From Riptortus pedestris (Eukaryota > Arthropoda > Insecta > Hemiptera > Alydidae), in contig CM032231.1 in the NCBI GenBank assembly GCA_019009955.1, positions 111,906,501-111,970,500 of the forward strand: 64,000 nucleotides of DNA. Direction: 5' to 3'. The position numbers were made by a program, and so were the translations under genes. Of the stretch, positions 22,485 through 33,824 are shown one piece after another. The notes under the pieces were generated by a model. That model ran no database searches. It had not been told where the DNA came from and saw only the letters and a program-made list of their open reading frames with translations. Position 1 is the stretch's first letter; the number at the start of each line of letters is the position of its first letter.

Positions 22485-22549
22485 GTACAGACAGAGGTTA
22501 CAATTTTATATATCTATATATATTTTATATATCTATATATCTATCTATC

Positions 22550-22598
<49 letters not shown>

Positions 22599-22615
22599 GT
22601 AACCCCTGTCTGTAC
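22485..22615. repeat. Palindrome with TA-rich core
   Basis: Arms GTACAGACAGAGGTTACAAT (from 22485) and ATTGTAACCCCTGTCTGTAC (to 22615) are inverted repeats with a single mismatch. They extend into a (TA)n/TATC core that is itself self-complementary. In copy B the right arm is lost. Confidence 0.8.
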
Positions 22616-22617
22616 TC

Positions 22618-22735
22618 ATGAGCTATTGAGGTCGTACTCATCATGTGATTTTTGATAATTTTCTTCAAATGTCCATCGACCTCACCTAGGAGATGACAAA
22701 AATGAGGTCCGTTCAAAACTGCATATATTATAACA

Positions 22736-22799
<64 letters not shown>

Positions 22800-23457
22800 C
22801 TGTTAACGCTCTAGCGGTCGCAATTTTTGTTTGTTCGTTACGAAACTCGATATTTAACCGTTTTATGTAAAAAGACAGATCAAGTTCGTTAATGGCTGAA
22901 ATCGGACCAGAGGGTGGGGGGGTTTAGAGGGGGGATTTTTGAAAATTCAAAATATCTCCGTTATTATGCATCGGATCGAAAAATTGTACAGAACCAATCT
23001 TATTGCAACTTACATTTACTATAAATATTGCTATATACATTTATTCTCTATCTTGAATATTAACCGAGATATTTGCATTTTTGTGAAGTCTGTGGTGGGG
23101 TATAGTTCGGATTATGTCGGCCATCTTCGTCATTTCTCGGCTCAGGCGGAAGCTTCTTCTAACCTGGCGTTTTTAACCTTACCTTACCTTCCTTACTTTG
23201 TGAGATTTATGCAAATACGTTTAGTTCATCCGCCCCCCCCCCCGTTCTTTAGTTCTTGGACTACTAAAATTTGAGTTATTAAAATATAAATTATTCTTAC
23301 AATTCAGAAGCCGTTTCAGTTGGGTATTTATTTTAATTAACTGAAAGATTTCTCATTATCTAATCACGGTGGTATTGTGTTACCAGTGTGCAGATTTCTC
23401 TATTGTAAAACTTCACAGGGGAAATCTGCTTAGTTTACGCAGCCCCTGCGTGACGGA
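22618..23457 (-). mobile_element. HINE-TA copy, present only in duplication copy A
   Basis: Reverse copy lacking the terminal hairpin at its 3' end (begins ATGAGCTATTGAGGTCGTAC). (TA)n at 22738-22796, middle block with G-rich tract, long-subtype 5' elements, and the 5' terminus GCAGCCCCTGCGTGACGGA at 23457. At the corresponding place copy B carries about 90 bp of unrelated sequence (about 28130-28217), so the difference is more than a clean insertion. Confidence 0.85.
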
Positions 23458-23461
23458 CTTT

Positions 23462-24422
23462 TTAATATAGGAATATTATGACAATGATGTTATGTTTTAG
23501 TCTTATCTATTTCAATTAGTTAGTTCTAAGTATGATTCGGATTAGTGAGGTTATACATCGCCCCCCCCCCCCTTCTCCTCATTTATTTATTTTCCCTTGA
23601 AAATAGCTTTGTTATTTATTTCCAATAGAAATTTAAACTATAAAAGCATTTACATTATTTAATTCGTATAATGTATTATTTAAAAAAAATCTTGCTGAAT
23701 TTTCTCAAGGAGTGATAGTGGAAGTAGTAGGGAATGAAACTCTTTGATTTTGGTAATATATTATCTTATTTCCGATATCTTCATGGTATTGAAACAAATA
23801 TGTACTATCATAACAATTAAACGTTAATGGTAATGCCTTTATGACAAAAGACAATATGCGTTTAAACTCTATATGATTGTTTAAAGTATCACTTAGGTTG
23901 CAGGGACGGTTAAGATCTCTCCCCTCGACTAGCTTTTTGAATATCAATGAAATTATTTTTAGGGTAACACTATTATTTAGTTCCATCAGGTAGATAAATT
24001 ATTACAATAATATTTTGAATTAATAATTTAAGGAGAAGAATGTTGATAGCTCTAATATAACCTTACGTGCTAAACTATGCTTAAACTATAGGTGCTCGGA
24101 TTGGTTTTTGAACGGAAATATGTTCATTATAGATGATATTTAATTGTAATAAATGCTATTCATGATTATGGTTTGACTTATTCAAAAACGGTGAGTCAAA
24201 AGGTGTAGAGGGATAGATTAGGAACACATTTTTATTTATTCTTCATAACTAAAATTTCTATTCTACTAATACCCAAAATTTGCCTTCAGGATTGGCTATT
24301 TCGGAAAAACATTATGTCGTGGAGTGAAGTGTATTTGTACACATTGAAGTCTTGCTATAAGAATACCATCATTAGTCAGTTAACAATAATTTCTCGGGCA
24401 TTGCCGGGTACCTTAGCTAGTA
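23462..24422 (-). mobile_element. ACCCGG retroposon, 5' part in reverse
   Basis: Matches the complement of 16721-17480: the head CTAAGGTACCCGGCAATGCC ends at 24422, and the segment with 'catgattatggttt' and 'cattaaacgtttaattg' is recognisable. No coding capacity. Counterpart in copy B at 28218-29178. Confidence 0.7.
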
Positions 24423-24617
24423 TACATATATTTCTGTTAACAATCTATCAGCCTAGGGGAGGGTGGTGGTTAAAAGTTTAACCATATCTTGCTCCCCATA
24501 TCTTACTTAAAATTCAAATTCTGTTTACTTAGAAATGGACAATAGAATTTGGGGGGGGGGTGGTCATCAGCATAGCATCGCCATTTGGAGTAGGCGGCAA
24601 ATCTGCTTAGTTTACGC

Positions 24618-25566
24618 CAGAGTCGAGCAAAACTGCAATTACAATTACAAGTTGTAACTACATTAGTTGAAATATAGTTACAATTACAACTACTAATGTA
24701 ATTAGTTATTGGTAATGGGCAACTACATTTTTCAACTAAAGGAATTGTAATTGAAATTTCACAATTACAGTTAGTAGTTGAGAAAATCAGTAGTTCCAAA
24801 AACAACTACATTAGTAATTTTAATAGTTGCAACTACTTAATAGTTATTTGGGTAGTTACTTTAAAAAACTACGTGAACTGACTGAAGTATTTGAGACTGT
24901 TAAGAAATAACTACATCCAATGTCTCTATATTCAAAAGCTTATTATATTAAATATACTACATGACTGAAAATAATTTGAATGCAAATAAATGAAAACTAA
25001 CGAAAATAATATGTAAACTTCTTTTTATATTTTCTCCGTCTAATGAAATTAAATAATACATTTAAACGTTTAACCAATTAGCCATTAAAATTACTCTTAA
25101 CTCAGCATTTTTGTCAGATAGGCTATTAGATTTTGGGGCGTTTGTTTCAAAAATCGATTCGTCGCCGAGGACTGGTAACGGATATAGAAGACAGACTGGA
25201 GTACCTTTCGCGAAAGTGACAATAAGCCATCGCCGGAACAAGAGTGTCGTGATAGGAGCGTCCACCTCGGCTGACATCTTCTGTGCACTAAATGAACAAG
25301 GCTCATCTCAGATCAGCCACACATCACTACCACGAATGTAAATAAGTATACAGAGGCTATCAAAATATATTTGAATGTAAAATACAGTTAATTGTCTGTA
25401 TGTAGTTGTAGTTATTACTCAATAACTACAGTTACACCTACTACTACAAATTGTAATTATTTTTATAACTAATTTTTATTTCAACTGGTAGTTGGATTTA
25501 TGAATACAAACTACAATTACTCTAATTGCAAAACCAAGAAAATGCACTTCAGTTAGCAATTACATT
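24618..25566. mobile_element. hAT-like non-autonomous element, truncated (copy A)
   Basis: Starts CAGAGTCGAGCAAAACTGC, followed by dense sub-terminal repeats of the kind AATTACAACTACT. A 400-bp non-repetitive core follows, then a second repeat zone that is cut off at 25566 by the HINE-TA copy. The complete counterpart is at 29376-30379. Confidence 0.7.
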
Positions 25567-25567
25567 T

Positions 25568-25705
25568 TAGCAGATTTCCCTTAAGGGAAATCAGCTATTG
25601 AGGTCGTACTAATGACGCGATTTTCGAAAAATTTCTTCAAATGTCCATTGATCCCACCCAGGAGATGACGAAAATGAGGTCCGTTCAAAACTATATATAT
25701 CTATA

Positions 25706-25768
<63 letters not shown>

Positions 25769-26205
25769 CTGTTAACACTCTAGTGGTCGCAATTCTTGTT
25801 TAATCGTCACCAAACTCGGTATTTAATCGTTTTATGTAAAAAGAAAGATCAAGTTCGTTAACGGCTGAAATCGGACCAGTGGGAGGGGGGGGGTTTAGAG
25901 GGGGGATTTTCAAAAATTCGAAATATCTCCGTTATTATACATCGGATCGAAATATTGTATAAAACCAATCTTATTGCAAATTAAATTTACTATAAATATT
26001 GTTCTATACATTTATTCTCTATCTTGAATATTAACCGAGATATTTGCATTTTTATTAAATTTGGGCCGATACCGGATTTTTGAATTTCCCGCCAAAACCT
26101 AGTTCGGCCCTTTGCCGTAACTGTTGGGCTCTTGTATGGAGATTTCTCTATTGTATTACTTCACGTGGGAAATCTGCTTAGTTTACGCAGCCCCTGCGTG
26201 ACGGA
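25568..26205 (-). mobile_element. HINE-TA copy at the duplication junction
   Basis: Complete reverse copy: TAGCAGATTTCCCTTAAGGG at the start, (TA)n at 25696-25764, middle block, short-subtype spacer (CCGCCAAAACCTAG), and 5' end GCAGCCCCTGCGTGACGGA. It lies exactly between the end of copy A and the start of copy B, flanked by T-runs. Confidence 0.92.
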
Positions 26206-26211
26206 CTTTTT

Positions 26212-26620
26212 TAGTTCCTTACAACCCCCACTCCTGCTCGTCGTCTAGAAATGTTGCTACAGCTTATTATCATGTAAAAATTTTGTGCTAATACACATAC
26301 CGAGTTTGGTTCATCTCGGTTGAGTCTTTTGTGCCAAATAAAATTGTTGACTCCTGCTATAGTTTTTAGTGGTTATCTCATTTATACTTCGGTAGACGAC
26401 GAACGTGTATATAACAAACGTTGCTCTAAATTAAAAATAAAACCACTTTTGTTATGTGCATATTTGCCGAAAAAGCAATACGATACGAAATATTGCTATT
26501 TTTAATGTATTGCTAATTTTAAGACCTCCCTTATAACCCCAGCTCCGGTTCGTTTCAGAGAATATTTATATAGCCTAAAGTCTAAGTTGGGCTAGTAGTA
26601 GTATGTTTAGCTATTTCACT
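26212..26620 (+). mobile_element. ACCCGG retroposon, tandem-unit fragment (copy B)
   Basis: Counterpart of 20805-21080 with about 100 additional bases containing 'gacctcccttataaccccagctcc', the start of a further unit. Copy A has lost these. Confidence 0.6.
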
Positions 26621-26796
26621 TTTGTTATTTTTCATTGTTTTTTTTGTATTTGTTATTGTTACTTTTTGTTATGTCTTATCTATTTTAATTTTTGTTATTT
26701 CATTATGTACAATTTTGGACTGTGGAAAAACACATCATCCAAGATGTGATGTCCATAAATAAATTAAAAAATAAAATAAAATTATTTAGACTTCAA

Positions 26797-27415
26797 ATAA
26801 ACTGGTTCTTTATATAAGAGCTTATTGTTAATATGATACGCAGTAGACGGCAGTTTTTGACGGCCGAAAATTAAAATAATTAAATATCTTGGTTAATATT
26901 GAATGTAAATGAACGTAACAACATGTATAGATTATTACATTTGCAACAAGATTGATTGTATACATTGTTTTGATACGACACATAATAACGAAGATATTTT
27001 AAATTTTCTTTCCCCCATCTAACCCCTCCCCCCGCTTTTGCAGGAACGGATTGCGGTGCGATTTCAGCCGTTACTTGATCTTTCTTTTTACATAAAATTT
27101 TTATATATTGAGTTTGGTTACGATAAGACAGAAATTACAACCGCAATGGTAACAGACATATATGTATAACTTTGAACGGAATCTGTTAAAACGATTAAAT
27201 ATTAAGTTTGGTAATGATTACACAAATTGCGTAAGCTGGAGTGGTAAAAGACAAGTACATAAGTATATATATTTATATATAAGGTCTTGAATGGACCTCA
27301 TTTTTAGCAGGTTTCCCTTAAGGGAAGTCAGTTACTCTTAACGCGATTTTAGACAAATTTCCATTGATCCTACCTAGGAGTTGATGAAAATGGGGTCCGT
27401 TCAAAATTATATATA
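26797..27415. mobile_element. HINE-TA fragments, + then - orientation (copy B)
   Basis: 26797-27295 + strand middle block; 27306-27415 - strand 3' block reaching GGTCCGTTCAAAATTATATA. Counterpart of 21285-21882. Confidence 0.65.
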
Positions 27416-27418
27416 TAT

Positions 27419-27965
27419 ACTAGCTCACATACCCGGCTTCGCTCGGGAATGCATTTGAGGCTGAATAGTAATGGTATTTTTTTGTCAAGGCTTTACTTTG
27501 CACAATATTTTGACATATACCTGGCCCAGTGTTTAGGGTTAACACCTGTCGTTTCTGTGGATTTGTTAATAATAAAATTAATTTTTTATGAAAGACTTCA
27601 CTGCCCTCTATATTCATATTTCCCGTTTCATGTGCATTATGCATAGATTTGAATTATTAAGGACAAAATATTAACTTACATTTGAATTAATGTTTCCAGG
27701 TGAGGTACCTGGTAGTTCATATTGAAAAGAATTGTTGAGCAAATTTCTCTATATAACAAAATAAACTTCTTTTGTTTAGTGCAAGTTTGTCGAAAAACAA
27801 ATAGACAACGGAATATCACTATTTTTAATTTCAGTTCGTCTCAGAGAATATTAATATAGCCTAAAGTCTAAGTTGGGTTAGTAGTACTATACATACCAAG
27901 TGTCATACAATTCGGTTCAGCTGTTTATGCCTGAAAAGGTAACAAACAAACAAACAGACACGAAT
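27419..27965 (+). mobile_element. ACCCGG retroposon, short form with tail (copy B)
   Basis: Has the complete head ACTAGCTCACATACCCGGCT at 27419, which is damaged in copy A. It runs to GGTTCAGCTGTTTATGCC and a shorter (CAAA)n tail. Confidence 0.7.
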
Positions 27966-28049
27966 GAAACAAAATGCAATTATGGTGTCTATGACATGTG
28001 AAACGAAAAGTTATCGTGAAATTTCGCAAAAAAAATCAATGTACAGACA

Positions 28050-28087
28050 GAGGTTATATATTTATATATATTTTATATATCTATATA

Positions 28088-28130
<43 letters not shown>
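28050..28130. repeat. TA-rich microsatellite
   Basis: Mixed TATATC/(CT)n/(TA)n tract, the remnant of the palindrome core seen in copy A. Confidence 0.8.
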
Positions 28131-28134
<4 letters not shown>

Positions 28135-28217
28135 ATGTCGTAAAATGAAGTAAATACGGGATATAAGCTAAATCTATAGCGAAAGTCGACGATTTTATTA
28201 GTACTTATTTAAGTGTT

Positions 28218-29178
28218 TTTAATATAGGAATATTATGACAATGATGTTATGTTTAGTCTTATCTATTTCAATTAGTTAGTTCTAAGTATGATTCGGATTA
28301 GTGAGGTTATAAATCACCCCCCCCCTCCTTCTCCTCATTTATTTATTTTCCCTTGAAAATAACTTTGTTATTTATTTCCAATAGAAATTTAAACTATAAA
28401 AGCATTTACATTATTTAATTCGTATAATGTATTATTTTAAAAAAATCGTGCTGAATTTTCTCAAGGAGTGATAGTGGAAGTAGTAGGGAATGAAACTCTT
28501 TGATTTTGGTAATATATTATCTTATTTCCGATATCTTCATGGTATTGAAACAAATATGAACTATCATAACAATTAAACGTTAATGGTAATGCCTTTATGA
28601 CAAAAGACAATATTCGTTTAAACTCTATATGATTGTTTAAAGTATCACTTAGGTTGCAGGGACGGCTAAGATCTCTTCCCCTCGACTAGCTTATTGAATA
28701 TCAATGAAATTATTTTTAGGGTAACACTATTATTTAATTCCATCAGGTAGATAAATTATTACAATAATATTTTGAATTAATAATTTAAGGAGAAGAATGT
28801 TGATAGCTCTAATATAACCTTACGTGCTAAACTATGCTTAAACTATATGTGCTCGGATTGGTTTTTGAACGGAAATATGTTCATTATAGATGATATTTAA
28901 TTGTAATAAATGCTATTCATGATTATGGTTTGAATTATTCAAAAACGGTGAGTCAAAAGGTGTAGAGGGATAGATTAGGAACACATTTTTATTTATTCTT
29001 CATAACTAAAATTTCTATTCTACTAATACCCAAAATTTGCCTTCAGGATTGGCTATTTCGGAAAAACATTATGTCGTGGAGTGAAGTGTATTTGTACACA
29101 TTGAAATCTTGCTATAAGAGTACCATCATTAGTCAGTTAACAATAATTTCTCGGGCATTGCCGGGTACCTTAGCTAGT
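28218..29178 (-). mobile_element. ACCCGG retroposon, 5' part in reverse (copy B)
   Basis: Same as 23462-24422 with few substitutions; head complement GGGTACCTTAGCTAGTA at 29163-29179. Confidence 0.7.
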
Positions 29179-29375
29179 ATTCCCATATTTCTGTTAACAA
29201 TCTATCAGCCTAGGGGAGGGTGGTGGTTAAAAATTTAACCATATCTTGCTCCCCATATCTTACTTAAAATTCAAATTCTGTTTACTTAGAAATGGACAAT
29301 AGAATTTGGGGGGGGGGGGTGTCATCAGCATAGCATCGCCATTTGGAGTAGGCGGCAAATCTGCTTAGTTTACGC

Positions 29376-30379
29376 CAGAGTTGGGCAAAACTGCAATTAC
29401 AATTACAAGTTGTAACTACATTAGTTGAAATATAGTTACAATTACAACTACTAATGTAATTAGTTATTGGTAATGGGCAACTACATTTTTCAACTAAAGG
29501 AATTGTAATTGAAATTCCACAACTACAATTAGTAGTTGAGAAAATCAGTAGGCCCAAAAACAACTACATTAGTAATTTTAATAGTTGCAACTACTTAATA
29601 GTTACTTGGGTAGTTACTTTAAAAAACTACGTGAACTGACTGAAGTATTTGAGACTGTTAAGAAATAACTACATCCAATGTCTCTAAATTCATATACTAC
29701 GTGACTGAAAATAATTTGAATGCAAATAAATGAAAACTAACGAAAATAATATGTAAACTTCTTTTTATATTTTCTCCGTCTAATGAAATTAAATAATACA
29801 TTTAAACTTTTAACCAATTAGCCATTAAAATTACTCTTAACTCAGCATTTTTGTCAGACAGGCTATTAGATTTTGGAGCGTTTGTTTCAAAAATCTTTTC
29901 GTCGCCGAGGACTGATGACGAAGACAGACTGGAGTACCTTTCGCGAAAGTGACAATAAGCCATCGCCGGAACAAGAGTGTCGTGATAGGAGCGTCCACCT
30001 CGGCTGACATCTTCTGTGCACTAAATGAACAAGGCTCGTCTCAGATCAGCTGCCACGAATGTAAATAAGTATACAGAGGCTATCAAAATATATTGGAATG
30101 TAAAATACAGTTAATTGTCTGTATGCAGTTGTAGTTATTACTCAATAACTATAGTTACAATTACAACTACTAATTGTAATTATTTTTATAACTACTTTTT
30201 ATTTCAAACTAGTAGTTGGGTTAGTTGGACCAACTACAATTACTCTAATTGCAAAATCAAGAAAATGCAACTTCAGTTACCAGTTACATTTTTGTAACTG
30301 TAGTTGCAATTACATAACCAGTATTTAATAGTTGAAAAACTAGTTAATCACAAAAGTATTTAATTACTGCCCAACTTTG
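29376..30379. mobile_element. hAT-like non-autonomous element, complete (1.0 kb)
   Basis: Left end CAGAGTTGGGCA and right end TGCCCAACTTTG are terminal inverted repeats with one mismatch. Both ends are followed inward by dense AATTAC/GTAGTTGTAATT-type sub-terminal repeats, as in known hAT non-autonomous families. Flanking octamers GTTTACGC (29368-29375) and GCTTACGT (30380-30387) agree at six of eight positions, a decayed 8-bp target duplication. The core (about 29840-30060) has no transposase frame. Confidence 0.72.
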
Positions 30380-30938
30380 GCTTACGTTTATCTGCTTATG
30401 TTCTATAACGAACCTCAAGGTTCTTATGAGACTCCTAAACCAGAGGTTATCCCAGCTGCCACGCAGTCTGTGGGTACAGGCTTCTAGCTCCTCCCACATC
30501 CTCTAGTGCTAATTGAGCCTCACTAAACGCGCTATTAGTGCGGCGTGGAACAGTAACGCCCAGTGTCGGAGATGTCTCTACTAACGGAGCGTAACTGAGC
30601 CGCTCAAACGACGACGAACCGGCCCGGATGTCCTGTCACACTCGCCTCTCACACTAGGCCAGCAGTCCTCACGCGCTTTTTTATGATGTCATTTAGCCCT
30701 TCTCACTCACAGCAAGACTACTGTTCCCCTTGTTTATTTTAAGAGGCACTCTCAGCCAAGTGGTTAGGCTTTCGTGGAATCTGGTAGAAAGTGAGACAGT
30801 GCTCTAGAAAAAAAGAAAAGAAAAAAAAAGGAAAAGAAAAGAAACTATGCCCCCTTTCCGTTAATAGAGTAGTCTAAGGTTCTTTGCACCCCATAAATAG
30901 AGCGATAACCATTCGTACGTAAACTATGTGATAGATAG

Positions 30939-30942
<4 letters not shown>
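30380..30942. other. No gene recognised; GC-richer unique sequence
   Basis: 30460-30680 is conspicuously richer in G, C and CpG than the neighbourhood but contains no convincing frame. An A/G-rich run lies at 30808-30842. Confidence 0.5.
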
Positions 30943-30993
<51 letters not shown>

Positions 30994-31445
30994 CTGTTAA
31001 AGCTCTAGCGGTCGCAAATTTGGTTTAATCGTTACCAAACTCGATATTTAGTCGTTTTATGTAAAAATAAAGATCAAGTTCGTTAATGGCTGAAATCGGA
31101 CAAGTGGAAGGGGGGGGGGTTTAGAGGAGAGGATTTTCGAAAATTCGAAATATCTCCGTTACTATACGTCGGATCAAAAAATATTACAGAATCAATCTTA
31201 TTGCAAATTAAATTTACTATCAATATTGTTCTATACATTTATTAGGTATCTTGAATATTAACTGAGATATTTGCATTTGTATTCTGCAAGTGCTCGGCAG
31301 CAGTGGCTATGTTCGGACTAATTATTCGTCCCTCGTGAATAGGTTTAGAGGTTTCTTACTACTACATCTAATATTAGGCAGATTTCTCTATTGTAAAACT
31401 TCACGTGGGAAATCTGCTTAGTTTACGCAGCCCCTGCGTGACGGA
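30943..31445 (-). mobile_element. HINE-TA copy lacking its 3' block
   Basis: Begins with (TA)n at 30945-30990, then the GCTCTAGCGGTCGC block, G-rich tract, middle block, short-subtype spacer and 5' terminus GCAGCCCCTGCGTGACGGA. The 3' hairpin side of the microsatellite is missing. Confidence 0.85.
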
Positions 31446-31454
31446 CTTTTTTTG

Positions 31455-31612
31455 TATAAAAAAAAATTAAGTCCTCGTCAATGGCTGCAATTTGACCAGA
31501 GGAAGGAGGGTGGGTTTAGAGGAGTGGAATTTCGAAAATTCTTAATATTTCCGTTTTTATACGCCAAATCGAACAATTGTACAGAACCAATCTTATTGCA
31601 AATTAAATTTAC
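31455..31612 (-). mobile_element. HINE-TA middle-block fragment
   Basis: Contains the G-rich tract and 'accaatcttattgcaaattaaa' stretch, with no termini. Confidence 0.65.
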
Positions 31613-31615
31613 TTA

Positions 31616-31707
31616 AATAAATTCTTATTTCCCAGACGGAAACAATACTCTCCACTCCGTTCGAGATAAAGGCTAAGGCTTTTAACTCACATTGCTAACC
31701 TGAGCTC
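31616..31707 (-). mobile_element. tRNA-derived SINE, head only
   Basis: Minus strand CGGAGCTCAGGTTAGC head and the tRNA-like part up to TGGGAAATAAGAATTTATTT; body and tail are missing. Confidence 0.6.
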
Positions 31708-31799
31708 CGTATAGAATAAATAAAATTGTTTTAATGTCTAAATAAACTGTCCCAAATATCAAATTAACATAGTTCTTCTCTATAATTTATTACAATAAT

Positions 31800-32935
31800 A
31801 ATTCTGCCAAAAGTCAGAATGCACTATCTGATTTTTCTATGGCTAGGGTCTATTTATCGAGGAAACAAGGAGGACGAGGCCTTCTCAACATCTGAAACCT
31901 ATGTCAGTTTCAGGAAATTAACCTGAGACATTACATAAGATCGAATGATAGCCACGTCTTCAAAGAAATAGTTAAACTCGGTGATGGATTTACGGCCTTG
32001 AACTTGAAATGTAGGAACAATCCTGAAGTTAAAGATGAATCCCATTTTCTTTCAGAATGGCAAAGTAAGGAACTTCATAGTCGTTACTACAGTCGCCTTT
32101 ATGACTCGGAGGTAGACTTGGCTTATTCTGTTGCGTGGATGACGTCTGGAAAGCTATTTTCAGAAACAGAAGGATTCATTACAGCTATCCAAGAACAAGT
32201 GATTGCCACCAGATCATACAGACGTCATATCCTCAAGGACAGTAGTGTCTCAGACAAATGTAGATTATGCAACAAAGCTTATGAGTCCATTCAACATATT
32301 ACGGCTGGATGTGAAATACTTGCTGGATCTGAGTACTTACAAAGGCACAATAACGTGGCAAAAGTATACCATCAAGCTCTAGCAGAGAAATTCGGCATGG
32401 TAGACAGAAAGGTCGCTTATTATCGCTATAATCCTCAAAAATTATTGAAAAAAGATAACACAAAGATGTATTGGGACGAAGCGATGGTAACTGACCATAC
32501 TGTGCATCATAACAAACCGGATATTCTCATTATTGACAAGATCAATAAGACTGCTGATATTATTGACATTGCAGAACCCAATGATGAGAATATTCGAAAA
32601 TCCCATGACGAAAAATTAAGAAAATATCAATAATTGGCTATCGAGCTCAAAGAGGTATACAAACTGAAATCTGCCATAGTTACGCCTATTATAGTAAGTT
32701 CAAATGGACTCGTGCCAAAAACAACAATAGCAGGCAACAAGAACTTGAATCTGCCAACAACAATTATAATAGAAGCACAGCATGGGGTACTTCTTGATAA
32801 CTGCCAGAGTCGTGCGAAACTTTTTAAATTCCCCTTAACATGTCACAATCACAAACTCCATATCGGTTGGATTTTCCCCCGATATGGATTTTACTCCAGT
32901 TTTCACTGAGTATAAACCTCCCCCATAATAATAAT
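31800..32935 (+). pseudogene. RLE-type LINE (R2-group-like), C-terminal part
   Basis: Remnant of a non-LTR retrotransposon polyprotein. One frame runs from about 31800 to 32909. It shows GGRGLLNI near 31869-31892, then a zinc knuckle CRLC-x8-H-x4-C starting at 32259. A PD...D motif follows about 70 residues later (KPDILIID and IIDIAEPND), typical of the restriction-like endonuclease that follows the knuckle in R2/R4/NeSL-type elements. TGA at 31893-31895 and TAA at 32631-32633 interrupt it, and the coding text resumes after each (LAIELKEVYKLKS after the second). A short (ATA)n-rich stretch at 32921-32935 may be the tail. RT domain and 5' end are absent, so it is dead on arrival. Clade within the RLE group is not resolved. 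Confidence 0.82.
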
Positions 32936-33435
32936 ACTAAAAATCTTTGCTTAATAAACAATAATAAACAATAAAAACGGTTGGTAAGAAACGAAAAATA
33001 ACATTCACTTGCTTTTCATTGTTATACTAAAGGTTTACCAATGTTAAGTAAAGTTTTACCTATTCTTTGTGCTACACAATATATTATTAAGGAATTTTAC
33101 CCTGTGTTGTGTAAAAGCGGGGCAATACAAGAATAAATGATTTATATGTAGATAAATATATTTTTGACACCATTTACATGCAAGTTCAATTTCCATAATG
33201 TGAGCCATGTTTTAATGGGATAATTTTAAATTTCACATGGTGAAATTTTTATTTGAATGATTATTTTCAATTTACTTATATTTGGATGAAACGTTAAATA
33301 CTTTTCAGAGGGTCAGTTGTTAATATTATATATATTTTTACATAGGGCTATAATTGTAGTTAAGAACTCTATCAACATCAACGGAATAAAGATGGTTTCC
33401 AATTTTTTCCAATAATTATATTATTTTTTATTATT
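32936..33435. other. No gene recognised
   Basis: AT-rich, no recurrent repeat found. Confidence 0.5.
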
Positions 33436-33439
33436 AATA

Positions 33440-33815
33440 TCAATAGTTTAACAAGATTGTTTCTATAACATTTTGGGAAGCGACTCATAATAACAGAAAT
33501 TTTTTAATTTTTGAATCTCTCCCTTTAAACACTCAGTATTTCAGGTCCGATTTCCGCCAATAACTAAGATGATCTTAGAGTTGAGTGTATGGGTCAAATA
33601 GGGTATAGATCAAATAGACATTTTCGAGTAAAAAACAAAAAATCTTAATTGCTGACGTTATTACATAATGTATTTGCATGTAACTCACGAAGAAAAAAAT
33701 CCCCCAAAAAAACAAACATATTTTTTGTTTAAACACCGAATAAAGTGGTACAGGATATAACTGCTTATCTTAAATATGACTTGATTGAGAGTGAGGGTTT
33801 GCTGAAACTTTAAAT
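33440..33815 (+). mobile_element. Degenerate HINE-TA fragment
   Basis: Resembles 12720-13080: middle block variant (CAATAACTAAGATGATCTTAGA-like) followed by the long-subtype segment with GAGTGAGGGTTTGCTGAA. No termini. Confidence 0.5.
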
Positions 33816-33824
33816 CTAAAAATG

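Larger units (their letters stand above)
20805..25567. repeat. Segmental duplication, copy A
   Basis: Collinear in direct orientation with 26212-30290 and nearly identical over most of its length. Offsets drift between about 5.4 and 5.56 kb before 22.6 kb and drop to about 4.75 kb after 23.46 kb. The drop reflects an extra HINE-TA copy (22618-23457) present only in A. A also lacks about 100 bp present in B near 26500-26600. It contains retroposon units, HINE-TA fragments, a palindrome, a reversed retroposon 5' part and a truncated hAT-like element. Confidence 0.88.
26212..30290. repeat. Segmental duplication, copy B
   Basis: Direct-orientation partner of 20805-25567. It starts at 'gttccttacaacccccactcc' immediately after the HINE-TA copy and remains alignable to the inner right part of the hAT-like element. 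Substitutions are sparse by eye. B lacks the HINE-TA insertion of A and retains the full right end of the hAT-like element. Confidence 0.88.

Noticed and set aside
25111..25341. Open frames on both strands in the core of the hAT-like element
   Set aside because: Overlapping short frames on both strands, not preserved in the second duplicate copy and without transposase motifs.
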